Positions 29,247-38,383 of a stretch of DNA of 64,000 nucleotides are shown here, one piece after another. How positions within the stretch are numbered: the stretch's first letter is position 1; the number at the start of each line of letters is the position of its first letter. The position numbers and the translations under genes were made by a program. The notes beneath the pieces are model-generated. The model made no database searches. It worked only from the letters and a program-made list of their open reading frames with translations, and was not told the origin of the DNA. Origin of the DNA: Aurantimonas sp. HBX-1 (lineage in GTDB: Bacteria > Pseudomonadota > Alphaproteobacteria > Rhizobiales > Rhizobiaceae); contig NZ_CP090066.1 of NCBI RefSeq assembly GCF_021391535.1, positions 124,001 through 188,000 on the forward strand, given 5' to 3'.

Positions 29247-29405
29247 GGCGGAGTCCTTGTTCTTTGGGCGGCGGGAGTGACCGCGCATGGTCGAGCCCGG
29301 GGGGGACCCAGTCGTCGTTCCAGTCACATCCTTGTGCGCCGCCCGCAATTGTGGCGGAAACAAGGGAACCTTCCTGGCCTTTACGGATTGTTACCCTCGT
29401 ACGCG

Positions 29406-29424
29406 CATTGTGTACTGAACAATG
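29406..29424. promoter_or_regulatory. Palindrome in a divergent promoter region
   Basis: CATTGT and ACAATG form 6-bp inverted arms seven bases apart, in an AT-rich pocket between the divergent GGT-family gene and a small plus-strand gene (start 29446). It has the form of an operator for a dimeric repressor; no regulator can be named. Confidence 0.4.
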
Positions 29425-29445
29425 TGCGTTCCAAGAGGTGCATCG

Positions 29446-29628
29446 ATGTCCGAACTTGCCAGAGTTGTTTTCCATCCGGGACGGCGATCGGAGGTTGCGC
29501 GCCATCTCGAACGGCTCCACGTCTTCCAGCCTGTGCACGACCTGTCGCAGCAGCTGAGCGAGAAGCTGGAGCGGCTCGACCGCGCCGAGAGCCGCCAGCG
29601 CCAGGAACGGGCTCGCAACACCTGTTAG
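29446..29628 (+). CDS. Small hypothetical protein (60 aa)
   Basis: A 60-residue reading frame starting MSELARVVFHPGRR, with AGAGGTG seven bases before the ATG. The product is strongly charged and helical in character (Arg, Glu, Gln, Leu), with no membrane segment, and ends in Cys. No family was recognised. The SD, host-like codon use and AT-rich promoter-like DNA upstream support a real gene, but the short length leaves doubt. Confidence 0.5.
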   Translation: MSELARVVFHPGRRSEVARHLERLHVFQPVHDLSQQLSEKLERLDRAESRQRQERARNTC

Positions 29629-29805
29629 CCGCAGACCCGGCGTGCCCCTTTTCCGCGCCTACCGGCCGGAGGCGCCTGCGTCCGGCGAGCGAGGCGACAT
29701 GACGCCGGCCCGTCTCCTGCCTCGCAAGCATCGCGGCGCTTTATTCCCCCCGGCTTCTGGTGTAACGGAGATTTCGCCGTAATCTGCCGGCCCCGGGGGC
29801 GCTCC

Positions 29806-30006
29806 ATGACCAAGAATCTCGATGCCGCGATCGACTCGATCGGCGAACGCGTGACCCATATCTGCGAGTTCCTGCACGAGCTGGAGCCGGGCCAGCCGGT
29901 CGATCCCGCCGCGCTCGCCGACGCGGTGCACGACTGCTCCAACGTCAGCCAGTCGATGACGAGCCTCAAGCGGGTGGTCAAGCGTATCGACAAGGTCGAG
30001 GGCTGA
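29806..30006 (+). CDS. Small hypothetical protein (66 aa)
   Basis: A 66-residue soluble, mostly helical product (MTKNLDAAIDSIGERV ...) ending KRIDKVEG. The ATG follows a G-rich stretch that could act as SD. It contains two cysteines (HICEF, HDCSN). No domain was recognised. It precedes pncB by 93 bases in the same direction. Confidence 0.55.
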   Translation: MTKNLDAAIDSIGERVTHICEFLHELEPGQPVDPAALADAVHDCSNVSQSMTSLKRVVKRIDKVEG

Positions 30007-30099
30007 CCCCTCACGAGGCCGCCTTGCCGCGGGCATGAGCCGGCGCGCGCCGCGCCGGCGCCGGCTGCCGTCCTTCCGCCCGCACAACAGGAGCCCCGC

Positions 30100-31404
30100 A
30101 TGGTCGCGACCGACATCGCCACACGGGTCTGGAACCACACGTTCAAGCTCGACACGATCGTGCGCAGCCTGCTCGACACGGATTTCTACAAGCTGCTGAT
30201 GCTGCAGATGGTGCACGGGCTGCATCCGGACGTGCGGGCGACGTTCTCGCTGCACAACCGCTCGCAGCAGGTGAAGCTCGCCGAGATCATCGACGAGCAG
30301 GAACTGCGCGACCATCTCGACCACGCCCGCTCGCTGTCCTTCACCAAGCGCGAGATGATCTGGCTGGCGGGCAACACCTTCTACGGCACGCGGCAGATCT
30401 TCCGGCCGGACTTCCTCGAATGGCTGCAGCACTTCCGCCTGCCGGAATACGAGCTGCGCCGGGTGGACGGGCAGTTCGAGCTGGATTTCCACGGCCCCTG
30501 GACCCACACGATGATGTGGGAGATCCCGGCGCTGGCGATCATCAACGAGCTGCGCTCGCGCGCCGCGATGAAGGACTTCAAGCGCTTCGAGCTCGACGTG
30601 CTCTATGCCCGCGCCAAGGCCAAGATGTGGGAGAAGGTCGAGCGGCTGCAGGCCCTGCCGGACCTGCGGATCTCGGATTTCGGCACGCGGCGGCGGCATT
30701 CCTTCCTGTGGCAGCGCTGGTGCGTCGAGGCGCTGAAGGAGGGGCTCGGCAACCGGCTGATCGGCTCGTCCAACGTGCTCCTGGCGATGGAGACCGATCT
30801 CGAGGCGATCGGCACCAACGCCCACGAGCTGCCGATGGTGCTGTCGGCGCTGGCCGACGGCGACGAGGCGCTGCGCCAGGCGCCCTACCAGGTGTTCCGG
30901 CAGTGGCAGAGCTACTATGGCGGCAATCTGCTGATCGTCCTGCCGGACACCTACGGCACCGCCGCCTTCCTGCAGCAGGCACCGGAATGGCTGGCGTCCT
31001 GGACCGGCTTCCGGCCCGACTCGGCGCCGCCGATCGAGGGGGGCGAGGAGATCATCGCCTGGTGGAAGCGCATGGGCGAGGACCCGCGCGACAAGCTGTT
31101 GGTGTTCTCGGACGGCATGGACGCCGACACGATCGAGCGGACCTACCGGCATTTCGAGGGGCGGGTGCGGATGAGCTTCGGCTGGGGCACCAACCTGACC
31201 AACGATTTCCGCGGCGTCTCGCCGGTGCCGACCACCGGGCTCGACCCGATCTCGCTGGTCTGCAAGGTCACCGAGGTCAACGGCCGGCCGGCGGTCAAGC
31301 TGTCGGACAATCCGGCCAAGGCGAGCGGCGACCCGCAGGCCGTGGCGCGCTACCGCCGGGTGTTCGGCGAGACAGCCTACGCCGAGCGCGCGCTGGCGGT
31401 CTGA
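30100..31404 (+). CDS. pncB: Nicotinate phosphoribosyltransferase
   Basis: A 434-residue PncB that makes nicotinate mononucleotide from nicotinate and PRPP in the NAD salvage (Preiss-Handler) pathway. The N-terminal LLDTDFYKLLMLQMVHGLHP is the family hallmark. The site His that is autophosphorylated in the family fits the region RRRHSFLWQRW, and VFSDGMDADTI and FGWGTNLTNDF are typical of the phosphoribosyl-binding part. Length is standard. It is flanked by a small unknown gene and by the MarR efflux operon, with no evident operon partner. Confidence 0.96.
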   Translation: MVATDIATRVWNHTFKLDTIVRSLLDTDFYKLLMLQMVHGLHPDVRATFSLHNRSQQVKLAEIIDEQELRDHLDHARSLSFTKREMIWLAGNTFYGTRQIFRPDFLEWLQHFRLPEYELRRVDGQFELDFHGPWTHTMMWEIPALAIINELRSRAAMKDFKRFELDVLYARAKAKMWEKVERLQALPDLRISDFGTRRRHSFLWQRWCVEALKEGLGNRLIGSSNVLLAMETDLEAIGTNAHELPMVLSALADGDEALRQAPYQVFRQWQSYYGGNLLIVLPDTYGTAAFLQQAPEWLASWTGFRPDSAPPIEGGEEIIAWWKRMGEDPRDKLLVFSDGMDADTIERTYRHFEGRVRMSFGWGTNLTNDFRGVSPVPTTGLDPISLVCKVTEVNGRPAVKLSDNPAKASGDPQAVARYRRVFGETAYAERALAV

Positions 31405-31453
31405 GCGCCGCCGCCGGGTGCGGCGCCAAAAAAGTTCGGTGCGGAAGGCTCGG

Positions 31454-31475
31454 TAAGCCTTGCTTATGATAAGCA
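31454..31475. promoter_or_regulatory. MarR-type operator over the -10 of the marR-emrAB promoter
   Basis: Three alternating half-sites TAAGC-CTT-GCTTA-TGA-TAAGC overlap a TATGAT -10-like hexamer at 31465-31470, 20-41 bases before the MarR start. The central TGCTTA-TGA-TAAGCA is a perfect 15-bp palindrome. This is the expected place and form for an autoregulatory MarR site. Confidence 0.6.
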
Positions 31476-31494
31476 GGGTTACTAGATCGCCTGC

Positions 31495-31980
31495 ATGAGC
31501 GAGAAATCACACCCCAGCCTGGGCTTCCTGCTGATCGACGCGGCGCGGCTGATCCGCCGCCGCTTCGAGCAGGAGAGCCGCGACCTTTCGATGACCTCGG
31601 CGCAGCTGCAGATCGTCGCCCGCCTCGCCAAGAACGAGGGGATCGGGCAGGCGGCGCTAGCGGCGCTCCTCGAACTCGAGCCGATGACCGTTTCGCGGCA
31701 CGTCGACCGCATGGTTGCGGCCGGACTGGTGGAGCGGCGGCAGGATCCGGCCGACCGGCGGGCCCGCCAGCTGTTCACCACCGTCCGGTGCCGGGCGCTG
31801 ATCGAGCCGATGCGCGAGCGCGCCGCGGCCGTGTTCGAGGACGCGCAGAAGGGGATGTCGGCGGCGGAACGCCGGCAACTGATGGCCGCCCTGGAGACGG
31901 TGATCGGCAATCTGTCGAGCGCGGAGGCCGGCGAAGGCGCCGGCGGCGCGGCTCGCCAAACGAAAGAGGTGGCGGCATGA
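31495..31980 (+). CDS. MarR-family transcriptional regulator
   Basis: A 161-residue winged-helix MarR protein. The recognition helix is in LLELEPMTVSRHVDRMVAAGLV and the wing is ERRQDPADRRARQLF. It is the first gene of a three-gene operon with an HlyD-type and a DHA2-type gene, so it probably represses this efflux pump until a ligand binds. The palindromic half-sites just upstream fit autorepression. No good SD was seen before the ATG, which may mean a very short leader. Overlaps the next gene by 4 nt. Confidence 0.9.
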   Translation: MSEKSHPSLGFLLIDAARLIRRRFEQESRDLSMTSAQLQIVARLAKNEGIGQAALAALLELEPMTVSRHVDRMVAAGLVERRQDPADRRARQLFTTVRCRALIEPMRERAAAVFEDAQKGMSAAERRQLMAALETVIGNLSSAEAGEGAGGAARQTKEVAA

Positions 31981-33335
31981 ACGCGCAACCGGACAAGAAA
32001 CGACTGGAGGCGGCGCAGCCGGTGAGCGAGCCGGGGGCCGCGCCCGTGACGCCGCCCGCCGCGGACGCCGGCGCGCCGGCCCCGACCACGCCGGCACAGA
32101 CCCCGACGACGCAGGCACCGGTCGCGCCGGCGCCGCAGCCGGAGCGGCCGAAGAAGACCGGCCGCCCGCTGCGCAAGCTGCTGATCGTCGCGCTGCCGCT
32201 CGCCCTCGTCGTCGGCGGCGCCTATTACTGGGTCACCGGCGGGCGCTACATCAACACCGAGGACGCCTATGTCCAGCAGGACCGCGTCACGGTGGTGCCG
32301 CAGGTGAGCGGCCAGATCGCCACGGTGGCGGTGGCCGAGAACCAGACGGTCGAGGCCGGCGCGCTGCTCTTTGCCATCGACGACAGCGTCTATCGCAACG
32401 CCGTGGAGCAGGACCAGGCCAACCTGGAATCGGCCCGGCTCAACGTCGAGAAGCTGAAGGCGGCCTATGCGCAGGCGGTGACCGAGGCCAACACGGCCCG
32501 CGATGCGCTGGCCAATGCCGAGACCCAGAACGAGCGCCAGCAGACGCTGGTGAAGAAGGGCATCGTCAGCCAGGCGACGCTCGACGATGCCGACCTCGCG
32601 CTGCGCCAGGCGCGCGGCGCCGTCGCCTCCGCCGACAGCCAGGTGCTGGCGGCGCGGGCGGCGCTGGCCGGCGACCCGGCGATCGCGACCGACCAGCACC
32701 CGCTGGTGCTGGAAGCGCTGGCGCAGCTGCACGCCGCCGAGCTGGACCTCGCGCATACGAGGGTGACGGCGCCGGCGGCCGGCGTGATCAGCCAGACCGA
32801 CCGGCTGCAGCAGGGCCAGTACGTGACCCCGGCCACCGCGGTGATGAGCCTGGTGGAGACCGACAGCAGCTGGATCGAGGCCAACTACAAGGAGACCGAG
32901 CTGACCGACATGCATGTCGGCCAGCCCGTGGACGTCGAGCTCGACACCTATCCCGACCATGTGCTGCACGCCACGGTGGGCTCGATCGGCGCCGGGACCG
33001 GCTCGGAATTCGCGCTGCTGCCGGCGCAGAACGCCACCGGCAACTGGGTGAAGGTGGTGCAGCGCATCCCGGTGCGGATTCGTATCGAGGATGGCGGCGA
33101 CATGCCGGCCCTGCGCGCCGGCATGAGCGCCAGCGTCACGGTCGACACCGGCCATGCGCGGGGCGTGCCCGACTTCCTCGAGCCCGTCGTCGCGGCGCTC
33201 GGCCTCGACACGTATCTGCCCGCCGGGCGCGCCGTGGCCGCCACCACCGGATCCGCGGCGCCGGACGTGGTCGCCGCGGGACCCAACTCGCAGGAAGGGG
33301 CCACCGCCGGTTCGGCGACGACCCCGGCACGATGA
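31977..33335 (+). CDS. emrA: HlyD/EmrA-family efflux adaptor protein
   Basis: A 452-residue membrane-fusion protein. A ~60-residue Pro/Ala-rich cytoplasmic N-terminus precedes one transmembrane helix (LLIVALPLALVVGGAYYWV). A biotinyl-lipoyl half (GGRYINTEDAYVQQDRVTVVPQVSGQI), a helical hairpin and a beta-barrel follow (SWIEANYKETELTDMHVGQPV). It links the EmrB-type inner-membrane pump to an outer-membrane channel. The low-complexity N- and C-terminal tails are longer than in E. coli EmrA. Starts ATGA-overlapping marR. Confidence 0.9.
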   Translation: MNAQPDKKRLEAAQPVSEPGAAPVTPPAADAGAPAPTTPAQTPTTQAPVAPAPQPERPKKTGRPLRKLLIVALPLALVVGGAYYWVTGGRYINTEDAYVQQDRVTVVPQVSGQIATVAVAENQTVEAGALLFAIDDSVYRNAVEQDQANLESARLNVEKLKAAYAQAVTEANTARDALANAETQNERQQTLVKKGIVSQATLDDADLALRQARGAVASADSQVLAARAALAGDPAIATDQHPLVLEALAQLHAAELDLAHTRVTAPAAGVISQTDRLQQGQYVTPATAVMSLVETDSSWIEANYKETELTDMHVGQPVDVELDTYPDHVLHATVGSIGAGTGSEFALLPAQNATGNWVKVVQRIPVRIRIEDGGDMPALRAGMSASVTVDTGHARGVPDFLEPVVAALGLDTYLPAGRAVAATTGSAAPDVVAAGPNSQEGATAGSATTPAR

Positions 33336-34882
33336 GCGCCGCCGCGCCGGCCGCCGCCGGCCCGGACGGCGTCGTCGCCCACAAGGGCCTGATCACCGTC
33401 TCGATCATGCTGGCGACGATCATGCAGGTGCTCGACACCACGATCGCCAACGTCGCCCTGCCGAACATGCAGGGATCGCTCGGCGCGGCGCAGGACCAGA
33501 TCACCTGGGTGCTGACCTCCTACATCGTCGCCGCCGCGATCATGACGCCGGTGACCGGCTGGCTCTCCGACCGGATGGGGCTGCGCGAGCTGTTCATCGC
33601 CTCGGCCGCCGGCTTCGTGGTCGCGTCGATGGCCTGCGGCTTCGCCACCAGCCTCAACGAGATGATCCTGTTCCGGCTGATCCAGGGCCTGTGCGGCGCG
33701 GCGCTCGTGCCGCTGTCGCAGACCGTGCTCTTGAACATCAACACCAAGGAGCAGCACGGCTCGGCGATGGCGATCTGGGGCGCCGGCATCATGGTCGGCC
33801 CGATCGTCGGCCCGACGCTGGGCGGCTGGCTGACCGAGACCTTCAACTGGCGCTGGGTGTTCTTCGTCAACCTGCCGATCGGGCTCCTGGCGCTGGCCGG
33901 GATGATCCTGTTCCTGCCGAAGACGCCGAAGCGCCAGCGCGGCTTCGACTTCTTCGGCTTCGCCATGCTGTCGCTGTTCATCGGCGCGCTGCAGCTGTTC
34001 CTCGACCGCGGCGAGCAGGTGGACTGGTTCGCCTCGCCCGAATGCTGGATCGAGCTCGGCCTCGCCGTCTCCGGCCTGTGGGCCTTCGTGCTGCACATCA
34101 CCGGGCGGGAAGGCGCCTTCATCGACCCGAAGATCTTCACCGACCGCAATCTCGTGATGGCGTTGGTGATGATCTTCGTCGTCGGCATGATCCTGCTCGC
34201 CGGCCTCGCGCTGCTGCCGCCGATGCTGCAGAACATCCTCGGCTATCCGGTGGTGACGACCGGCCTGGTGCTCGCGCCGCGCGGCGTCGGCACGATGATC
34301 TCGATGATCGTCGTCGGCCGGCTGATCGGCAAGGTCGACACGCGACTGCTGATCTTCACCGGGCTGATGCTGACGGCGCTGTCGCTCTACCAGATGAGCG
34401 GCTTCTCGATCCTGATGGATTCGACGCCGATCGTCGTCTCCGGCGTCGTGCAGGGGCTGGGGCTGGGCCTGGTCTTCGTGCCGCTGTCGACGCTCGCCTT
34501 CGCGACGCTGGAACCGCGCTTCCGGCCCGACGCCGCGTCGCTGTTCAGCCTGCTGCGCAACATCGGCTCGTCGGTGGGCATCTCGATCGTCTCGGTCGAA
34601 CTCGCACACAACCTGGTCATCAGCCGCTCCGACCTCGTCGGCCGGCTGAACCCGTTCAACCCGGTGTTCACCGACGCGGTGGCGACGATGGGAGCCGACC
34701 AGACGACGGCGCTCGCCGTCCTCAGCCAGCAGGTGCAGGCGCAGGCGGCGATGATCGCCTATGTCGACGACTTCAAACTGATGATGATCATCACGCTCTG
34801 CGCCGTGCCGCTGCTGGCCTTCATGAAGCCGCCGCAGCGCCAGGCCGCGGGCGGCGATGCCCATGCGGCGGTGATGGAGTAG
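33332..34882 (+). CDS. emrB: DHA2-family MFS drug exporter (EmrB-like)
   Basis: A 516-residue major facilitator of the 14-helix DHA2 family. Motif C-like GAGIMVGPIVGPTLGGWL, motif A SDRMGLRELF and the N-terminal QVLDTTIANVALPNM (motif D1) are clear. It would pump hydrophobic compounds out with the adjacent EmrA-type adaptor, driven by protons. It overlaps the adaptor gene by 4 nt (ATGA) and ends the operon. Confidence 0.93.
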   Translation: MSAAAPAAAGPDGVVAHKGLITVSIMLATIMQVLDTTIANVALPNMQGSLGAAQDQITWVLTSYIVAAAIMTPVTGWLSDRMGLRELFIASAAGFVVASMACGFATSLNEMILFRLIQGLCGAALVPLSQTVLLNINTKEQHGSAMAIWGAGIMVGPIVGPTLGGWLTETFNWRWVFFVNLPIGLLALAGMILFLPKTPKRQRGFDFFGFAMLSLFIGALQLFLDRGEQVDWFASPECWIELGLAVSGLWAFVLHITGREGAFIDPKIFTDRNLVMALVMIFVVGMILLAGLALLPPMLQNILGYPVVTTGLVLAPRGVGTMISMIVVGRLIGKVDTRLLIFTGLMLTALSLYQMSGFSILMDSTPIVVSGVVQGLGLGLVFVPLSTLAFATLEPRFRPDAASLFSLLRNIGSSVGISIVSVELAHNLVISRSDLVGRLNPFNPVFTDAVATMGADQTTALAVLSQQVQAQAAMIAYVDDFKLMMIITLCAVPLLAFMKPPQRQAAGGDAHAAVME

Positions 34883-35060
34883 GGTTCCCTATCCTGTCCG
34901 CTCCGCCACCGGCCGCCCCGGCCGGTGCGGGGCGGTCGCGAGGAAATGATCGCCCGGACGGAACGCCCGCCGGATGCGGTCATTGGCCTTGAGAGGATGA
35001 CGCGTCCGGCATGGGCGCGTCATCGCCAATCCACACCGACATCTCGAAGGGTGCCAAACC

Positions 35061-35735
35061 ATGAAAATCCTGATGGTCCTGACGTCGCACGACCAGCTCG
35101 GCGACACCGGCAAGAAGACCGGCTTCTGGCTCGAGGAATTCGCCGCGCCGTATTACGTCTTCAAGGACGCCGGCGCCGAGGTCACGCTCGCCTCGCCGAA
35201 GGGCGGCCAGCCGCCGCTCGATCCGAAAAGCGACGCCGCGGACGCCCAGACCGAGGCGACCAAGCGCTTCAAGTCCGATCCCGCCGCGCAGCAGGCACTG
35301 GCCAATACCAAGGTCCTGTCCACCGTCGACGCGGACGGCTTCGACGCGATCTTCTATCCCGGCGGTCACGGCCCGCTCTGGGACCTCGCCGAGGATGCCG
35401 ACAGCCGCCAGCTGATCGAGACCTTCGCGCGGAGCGACCGCCCGGTGGCCGCGGTCTGCCATGCGCCGGGGGTCTTCCGCCACACCAAGACGGCGGATGG
35501 AAAGTCGCTGGTCGCCGGCCGGACCGTCACCGGCTTCACCAACACCGAGGAAGAAGCCGTCGGCCTGACCGAGATCGTGCCGTTCCTGGTGGAGGACATG
35601 CTGGTCGCCAATGGCGGCCACTACAAGAAGGGCGACGACTGGGCGTCCTTCGTCGTCACCGACGGCAAGCTGGTGACCGGCCAGAACCCGGCCTCGTCCG
35701 AGGAAGCCGCGCGCAAGCTGCTCGCCCTTCTGTAG
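35061..35735 (+). CDS. DJ-1/PfpI-family protein (Hsp31/glyoxalase III-like)
   Basis: A 224-residue DJ-1/PfpI protein. The nucleophile elbow is AVCHAPGVF with Cys133-His134, and the acidic partner is in GFWLEEFAAPYYVF. Length and the GGHGPLWDLAEDADS segment match the class often annotated as type 1 glutamine amidotransferase domain or Hsp31-like. Likely roles are glutathione-independent methylglyoxal detoxification or protein deglycation; substrate inferred only from family. Single gene ending in a strong terminator. Confidence 0.9.
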   Translation: MKILMVLTSHDQLGDTGKKTGFWLEEFAAPYYVFKDAGAEVTLASPKGGQPPLDPKSDAADAQTEATKRFKSDPAAQQALANTKVLSTVDADGFDAIFYPGGHGPLWDLAEDADSRQLIETFARSDRPVAAVCHAPGVFRHTKTADGKSLVAGRTVTGFTNTEEEAVGLTEIVPFLVEDMLVANGGHYKKGDDWASFVVTDGKLVTGQNPASSEEAARKLLALL

Positions 35736-35774
35736 GAACCACGGGGTGCCCGCTGCACCCCTGCGATGGAAACC

Positions 35775-35803
35775 GCCCGCCGGCACCGCCCGGCGGGCTT
35801 TTT
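35775..35803 (+). terminator. Rho-independent terminator after the DJ-1/PfpI gene
   Basis: Perfect 9-bp GC stem (arms GCCCGCCGG at 35775-35783 and CCGGCGGGC at 35790-35798), six-base loop, then TTTTT. It lies 40 bases after the stop codon. Confidence 0.9.
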
Positions 35804-35848
35804 CATGCGGCGCGGCGTATCGCCCGCGCCGCACGATGGCCCGGACCG

Positions 35849-37615
35849 TCAGTCGCCGAGCGCCACGCCTTCGCGGCGGGGGTCGGCGGCTCCCTGCAGG
35901 CCATCCGGGCCGATGACGATGGCATGCAGGCCGGAATCGAGCGCCGTCTCGTTGACCTCGTAGCCGAGCGCGCGCAGCGGGCCCGAGAGCGCCGTCGCGG
36001 CGGTGCCGGCCTCGACGTCGAAGGGGCCGAAGCGGTTGACCAGATGCGGCATGGCGACGGCGGCCTGCGGATCCATCCGCCAGTCGATCAGCGCGACCAG
36101 CGCCTGCGCCACGTAGCCGATGATGCGGCTGCCGCCGGGCGAGCCGATGGCGATGACCGGCGCGCCGTCCCGCATGACGATGGTCGGCGCCATCGAGGAG
36201 CGTGGCCGCTTGCCGGGCGCGACGGCGTTGGCGATCAGCCGGCCGTCGTCGTCGCGGGTCTCGAAGGAGAAGTCGGTGAGCTCGTTGTTGAGCAGGAAGC
36301 CGCGGGTCATCAGTCGCGAGCCGAAGCCGGCCTCGATCGTCGTGGTCATCGAGACGACGTTGCCGGCCGCGTCGACGATGGAGAAATGGCTGGTCGAGGG
36401 CAGTTCGAGGGCGGTGTCGTCGCCGAGCAGCAGCGCGTGGTCCCAGGGCGGCGAGCCGGGCACGATCTCGGCTTCGGCGAGCGCCGCCTCGCCGTCGAGG
36501 AGTCTCGCGCGGTCGGCCAGATAGGCCGGGTCGAGAAGCCCCTTCAGCGGCATCGGCACGAAGTCGATGTCCCCCATGTAGCGGCCGCGGTCGGCGAAGG
36601 CGAGGCGCGAGGCGTCGCCGATCAGCCGCCAGGCCTCGGGGCTCTCGGGGCCGAGTGCCGCCATGTCGTGCGGCTCGATCATGCCGAGGATCTGGCCGAC
36701 GGTGAGCGCTCCGGAGGAAGGCGGGCCCATGCCGCAGACGTCGAGGTCGCGGTAGTCGACGCAGACCGGTTCGCGCTCGGCGATGGCGTAGGTGGCGAGG
36801 TCCGAGAGGGCGAGCGTGCCGGGATTGCCCTCGGCATTCCGCACCGTGTCGACGATGGCCTGCGCGACCGGGCCTTCGTAGAAGCCCGCCGGGCCCTTGT
36901 CGGCGATGGCCCGCAGCGTCTCGGCATATTCGGTGTTGACCAGGCGGTGGCCGACCGTCAGGGCGGCGCCGTCCGGGCCGAGGAAGTAGTCGCGGGTGCC
37001 GGCGTGGCGGGCGAGGTTCGCGGCGTCCTCCGCGATCAGCGCGTTGAGGCGGGGCGAGACCTCGAAGCCCTTCTCCGCAAGGTCGATCGCCGGCTGCACT
37101 ACGTCGCGCCAGGCGAGCTTGCCATAGCGCTCGTGGGTGTCGAACAGCAGCCTCACCGTGCCGGGCGTGCCGACCGAGCGCCCGCCCACCACGGCGTCCA
37201 TGAAGGCCAGCGGCTCGCCGGAATCATCGAGGAAGAGCGTCGGCGTGGCGCCGGCCGGGGCCGTCTCGCGGCCGTCGAAGGTGGTCAGGCGGTCATCGGC
37301 GGCGTCGAAATAGACCAGGAAGGCGCCGCCGCCGAGCCCGGAGGACTGCGGCTCGACGAGGCCGAGCACGAGCTGCGTCGTCACCATCGCGTCGATGGCG
37401 TTGCCGCCCTGGCGCAGGATCGCCCGGCCCGCCTCGGCGGCCAGGGGGTGGGCCGCCGCGACCATCTGCCGCTCGGCGCGGACGAGGCCGGCCTCGGCGG
37501 AGGGCGTTGCCAGCTCGGGCTGGAAGGCGTCGCTCGGCTGCTCCTGCGCGAAGGCGGCCGGCACGAGGCCGAGGCCGGCGATCAACAGCCAGGCGGCGAA
37601 TGTCCGGCGGGGCAT
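35849..37615 (-). CDS. ggt: Gamma-glutamyltransferase, periplasmic
   Basis: A 588-residue GGT precursor with a signal peptide (hydrophobic stretch ending AAFAQEQ near residue 24). The autocleavage/nucleophile Thr is in LPSTSHFSIVDAAGNVVSMT. GLG/GGG features of the large subunit (QSSGLGGGAFLVYFD) and the late GSPGGSRIIGYV motif are typical. It cleaves the gamma-glutamyl bond of glutathione in the periplasm; in methylotrophs this may relate to glutathione turnover, which is speculation. ATG at 37615 is preferred over 37621 because AGGAG then has a six-base spacing. Confidence 0.92.
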   Translation of the reverse strand: MPRRTFAAWLLIAGLGLVPAAFAQEQPSDAFQPELATPSAEAGLVRAERQMVAAAHPLAAEAGRAILRQGGNAIDAMVTTQLVLGLVEPQSSGLGGGAFLVYFDAADDRLTTFDGRETAPAGATPTLFLDDSGEPLAFMDAVVGGRSVGTPGTVRLLFDTHERYGKLAWRDVVQPAIDLAEKGFEVSPRLNALIAEDAANLARHAGTRDYFLGPDGAALTVGHRLVNTEYAETLRAIADKGPAGFYEGPVAQAIVDTVRNAEGNPGTLALSDLATYAIAEREPVCVDYRDLDVCGMGPPSSGALTVGQILGMIEPHDMAALGPESPEAWRLIGDASRLAFADRGRYMGDIDFVPMPLKGLLDPAYLADRARLLDGEAALAEAEIVPGSPPWDHALLLGDDTALELPSTSHFSIVDAAGNVVSMTTTIEAGFGSRLMTRGFLLNNELTDFSFETRDDDGRLIANAVAPGKRPRSSMAPTIVMRDGAPVIAIGSPGGSRIIGYVAQALVALIDWRMDPQAAVAMPHLVNRFGPFDVEAGTAATALSGPLRALGYEVNETALDSGLHAIVIGPDGLQGAADPRREGVALGD

Positions 37616-37846
37616 GGGCATCTCCTGGGATCGACTCGCCCCCAGCCTATGCCAGCCGGACGGGCACGCAAGCCCGGCGTTAGATGCCGCCGGGGAAGGC
37701 GTGCGGCGCGGCATCAAGGTTTCGCGAAACCGTCTGGTGCGGGATCAATTCCTCTTTTCGCCGGGCGCACTTGGCAATAGGGTCCACCGCGAATCGGGCC
37801 GCCGCATCCGGGCCGGCCCGACAGTGATCAGCAGGGAGGCTCGGTC

Positions 37847-38383
37847 GTGGCCATACGCATCATCTCTTTCATCCTGGCGCTGTTCGTGATGCCGGGGCTC
37901 GCCCTGGCGCACGGGCCGACGCGGCAGAAGGCCAGCGAGACCGTCGAGATCGATGCGGCGCCGGAGAAGGTCTGGGCGGTCATCTCCGCCTTCGGCGACA
38001 TGTCCTGGCATCCGCGCGTCGCGATGACCGATTCGCCGAAGGGCGCGGAGGTCGGCGCGATCCGCACGCTCGGCTACAAGAGCGGCGGGACGATGGAAGA
38101 GGAGCTGTCGAAGATCGACGCGACGAAGATGTCGCTCTCGACCTTCATCGGCCACGTGAATGTCGACGTGCTGCCGGCCACCAACTATTCCTCGACGATG
38201 ACGGTCAAGCCGCTCGACGGCGGGGCGCGCTCCGAGGTGACCTGGCGGGCCGCCTTCTACCGCGGCTACCCGAACAACGATCCGCCGGCCGAGCTCAACG
38301 ACGAGGCCGCCGTGACCGGCGTTTCGGCCTTCCTGCGCGAGGGTCTCGACAACCTGAAGACGGTGGTCGAATCCGGCTCGTGA
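37847..38383 (+). CDS. Secreted SRPBCC/START-like protein of the PQQ alcohol-oxidation locus
   Basis: A 178-residue protein with a signal peptide (ends near ALAHG, residue ~22) and a SRPBCC (Bet v1-like) fold. The N-terminal ETVEIDAAPEKVWAVISAFGDMSWHP pattern is diagnostic of the superfamily. Such proteins bind hydrophobic ligands in a deep pocket; periplasmic versions recur beside quinoprotein alcohol dehydrogenases, role unknown. The start is GTG at 37847. Its stop overlaps the GTG start of the beta-propeller gene (GTGA). Confidence 0.82.
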   Translation: MAIRIISFILALFVMPGLALAHGPTRQKASETVEIDAAPEKVWAVISAFGDMSWHPRVAMTDSPKGAEVGAIRTLGYKSGGTMEEELSKIDATKMSLSTFIGHVNVDVLPATNYSSTMTVKPLDGGARSEVTWRAAFYRGYPNNDPPAELNDEAAVTGVSAFLREGLDNLKTVVESGS

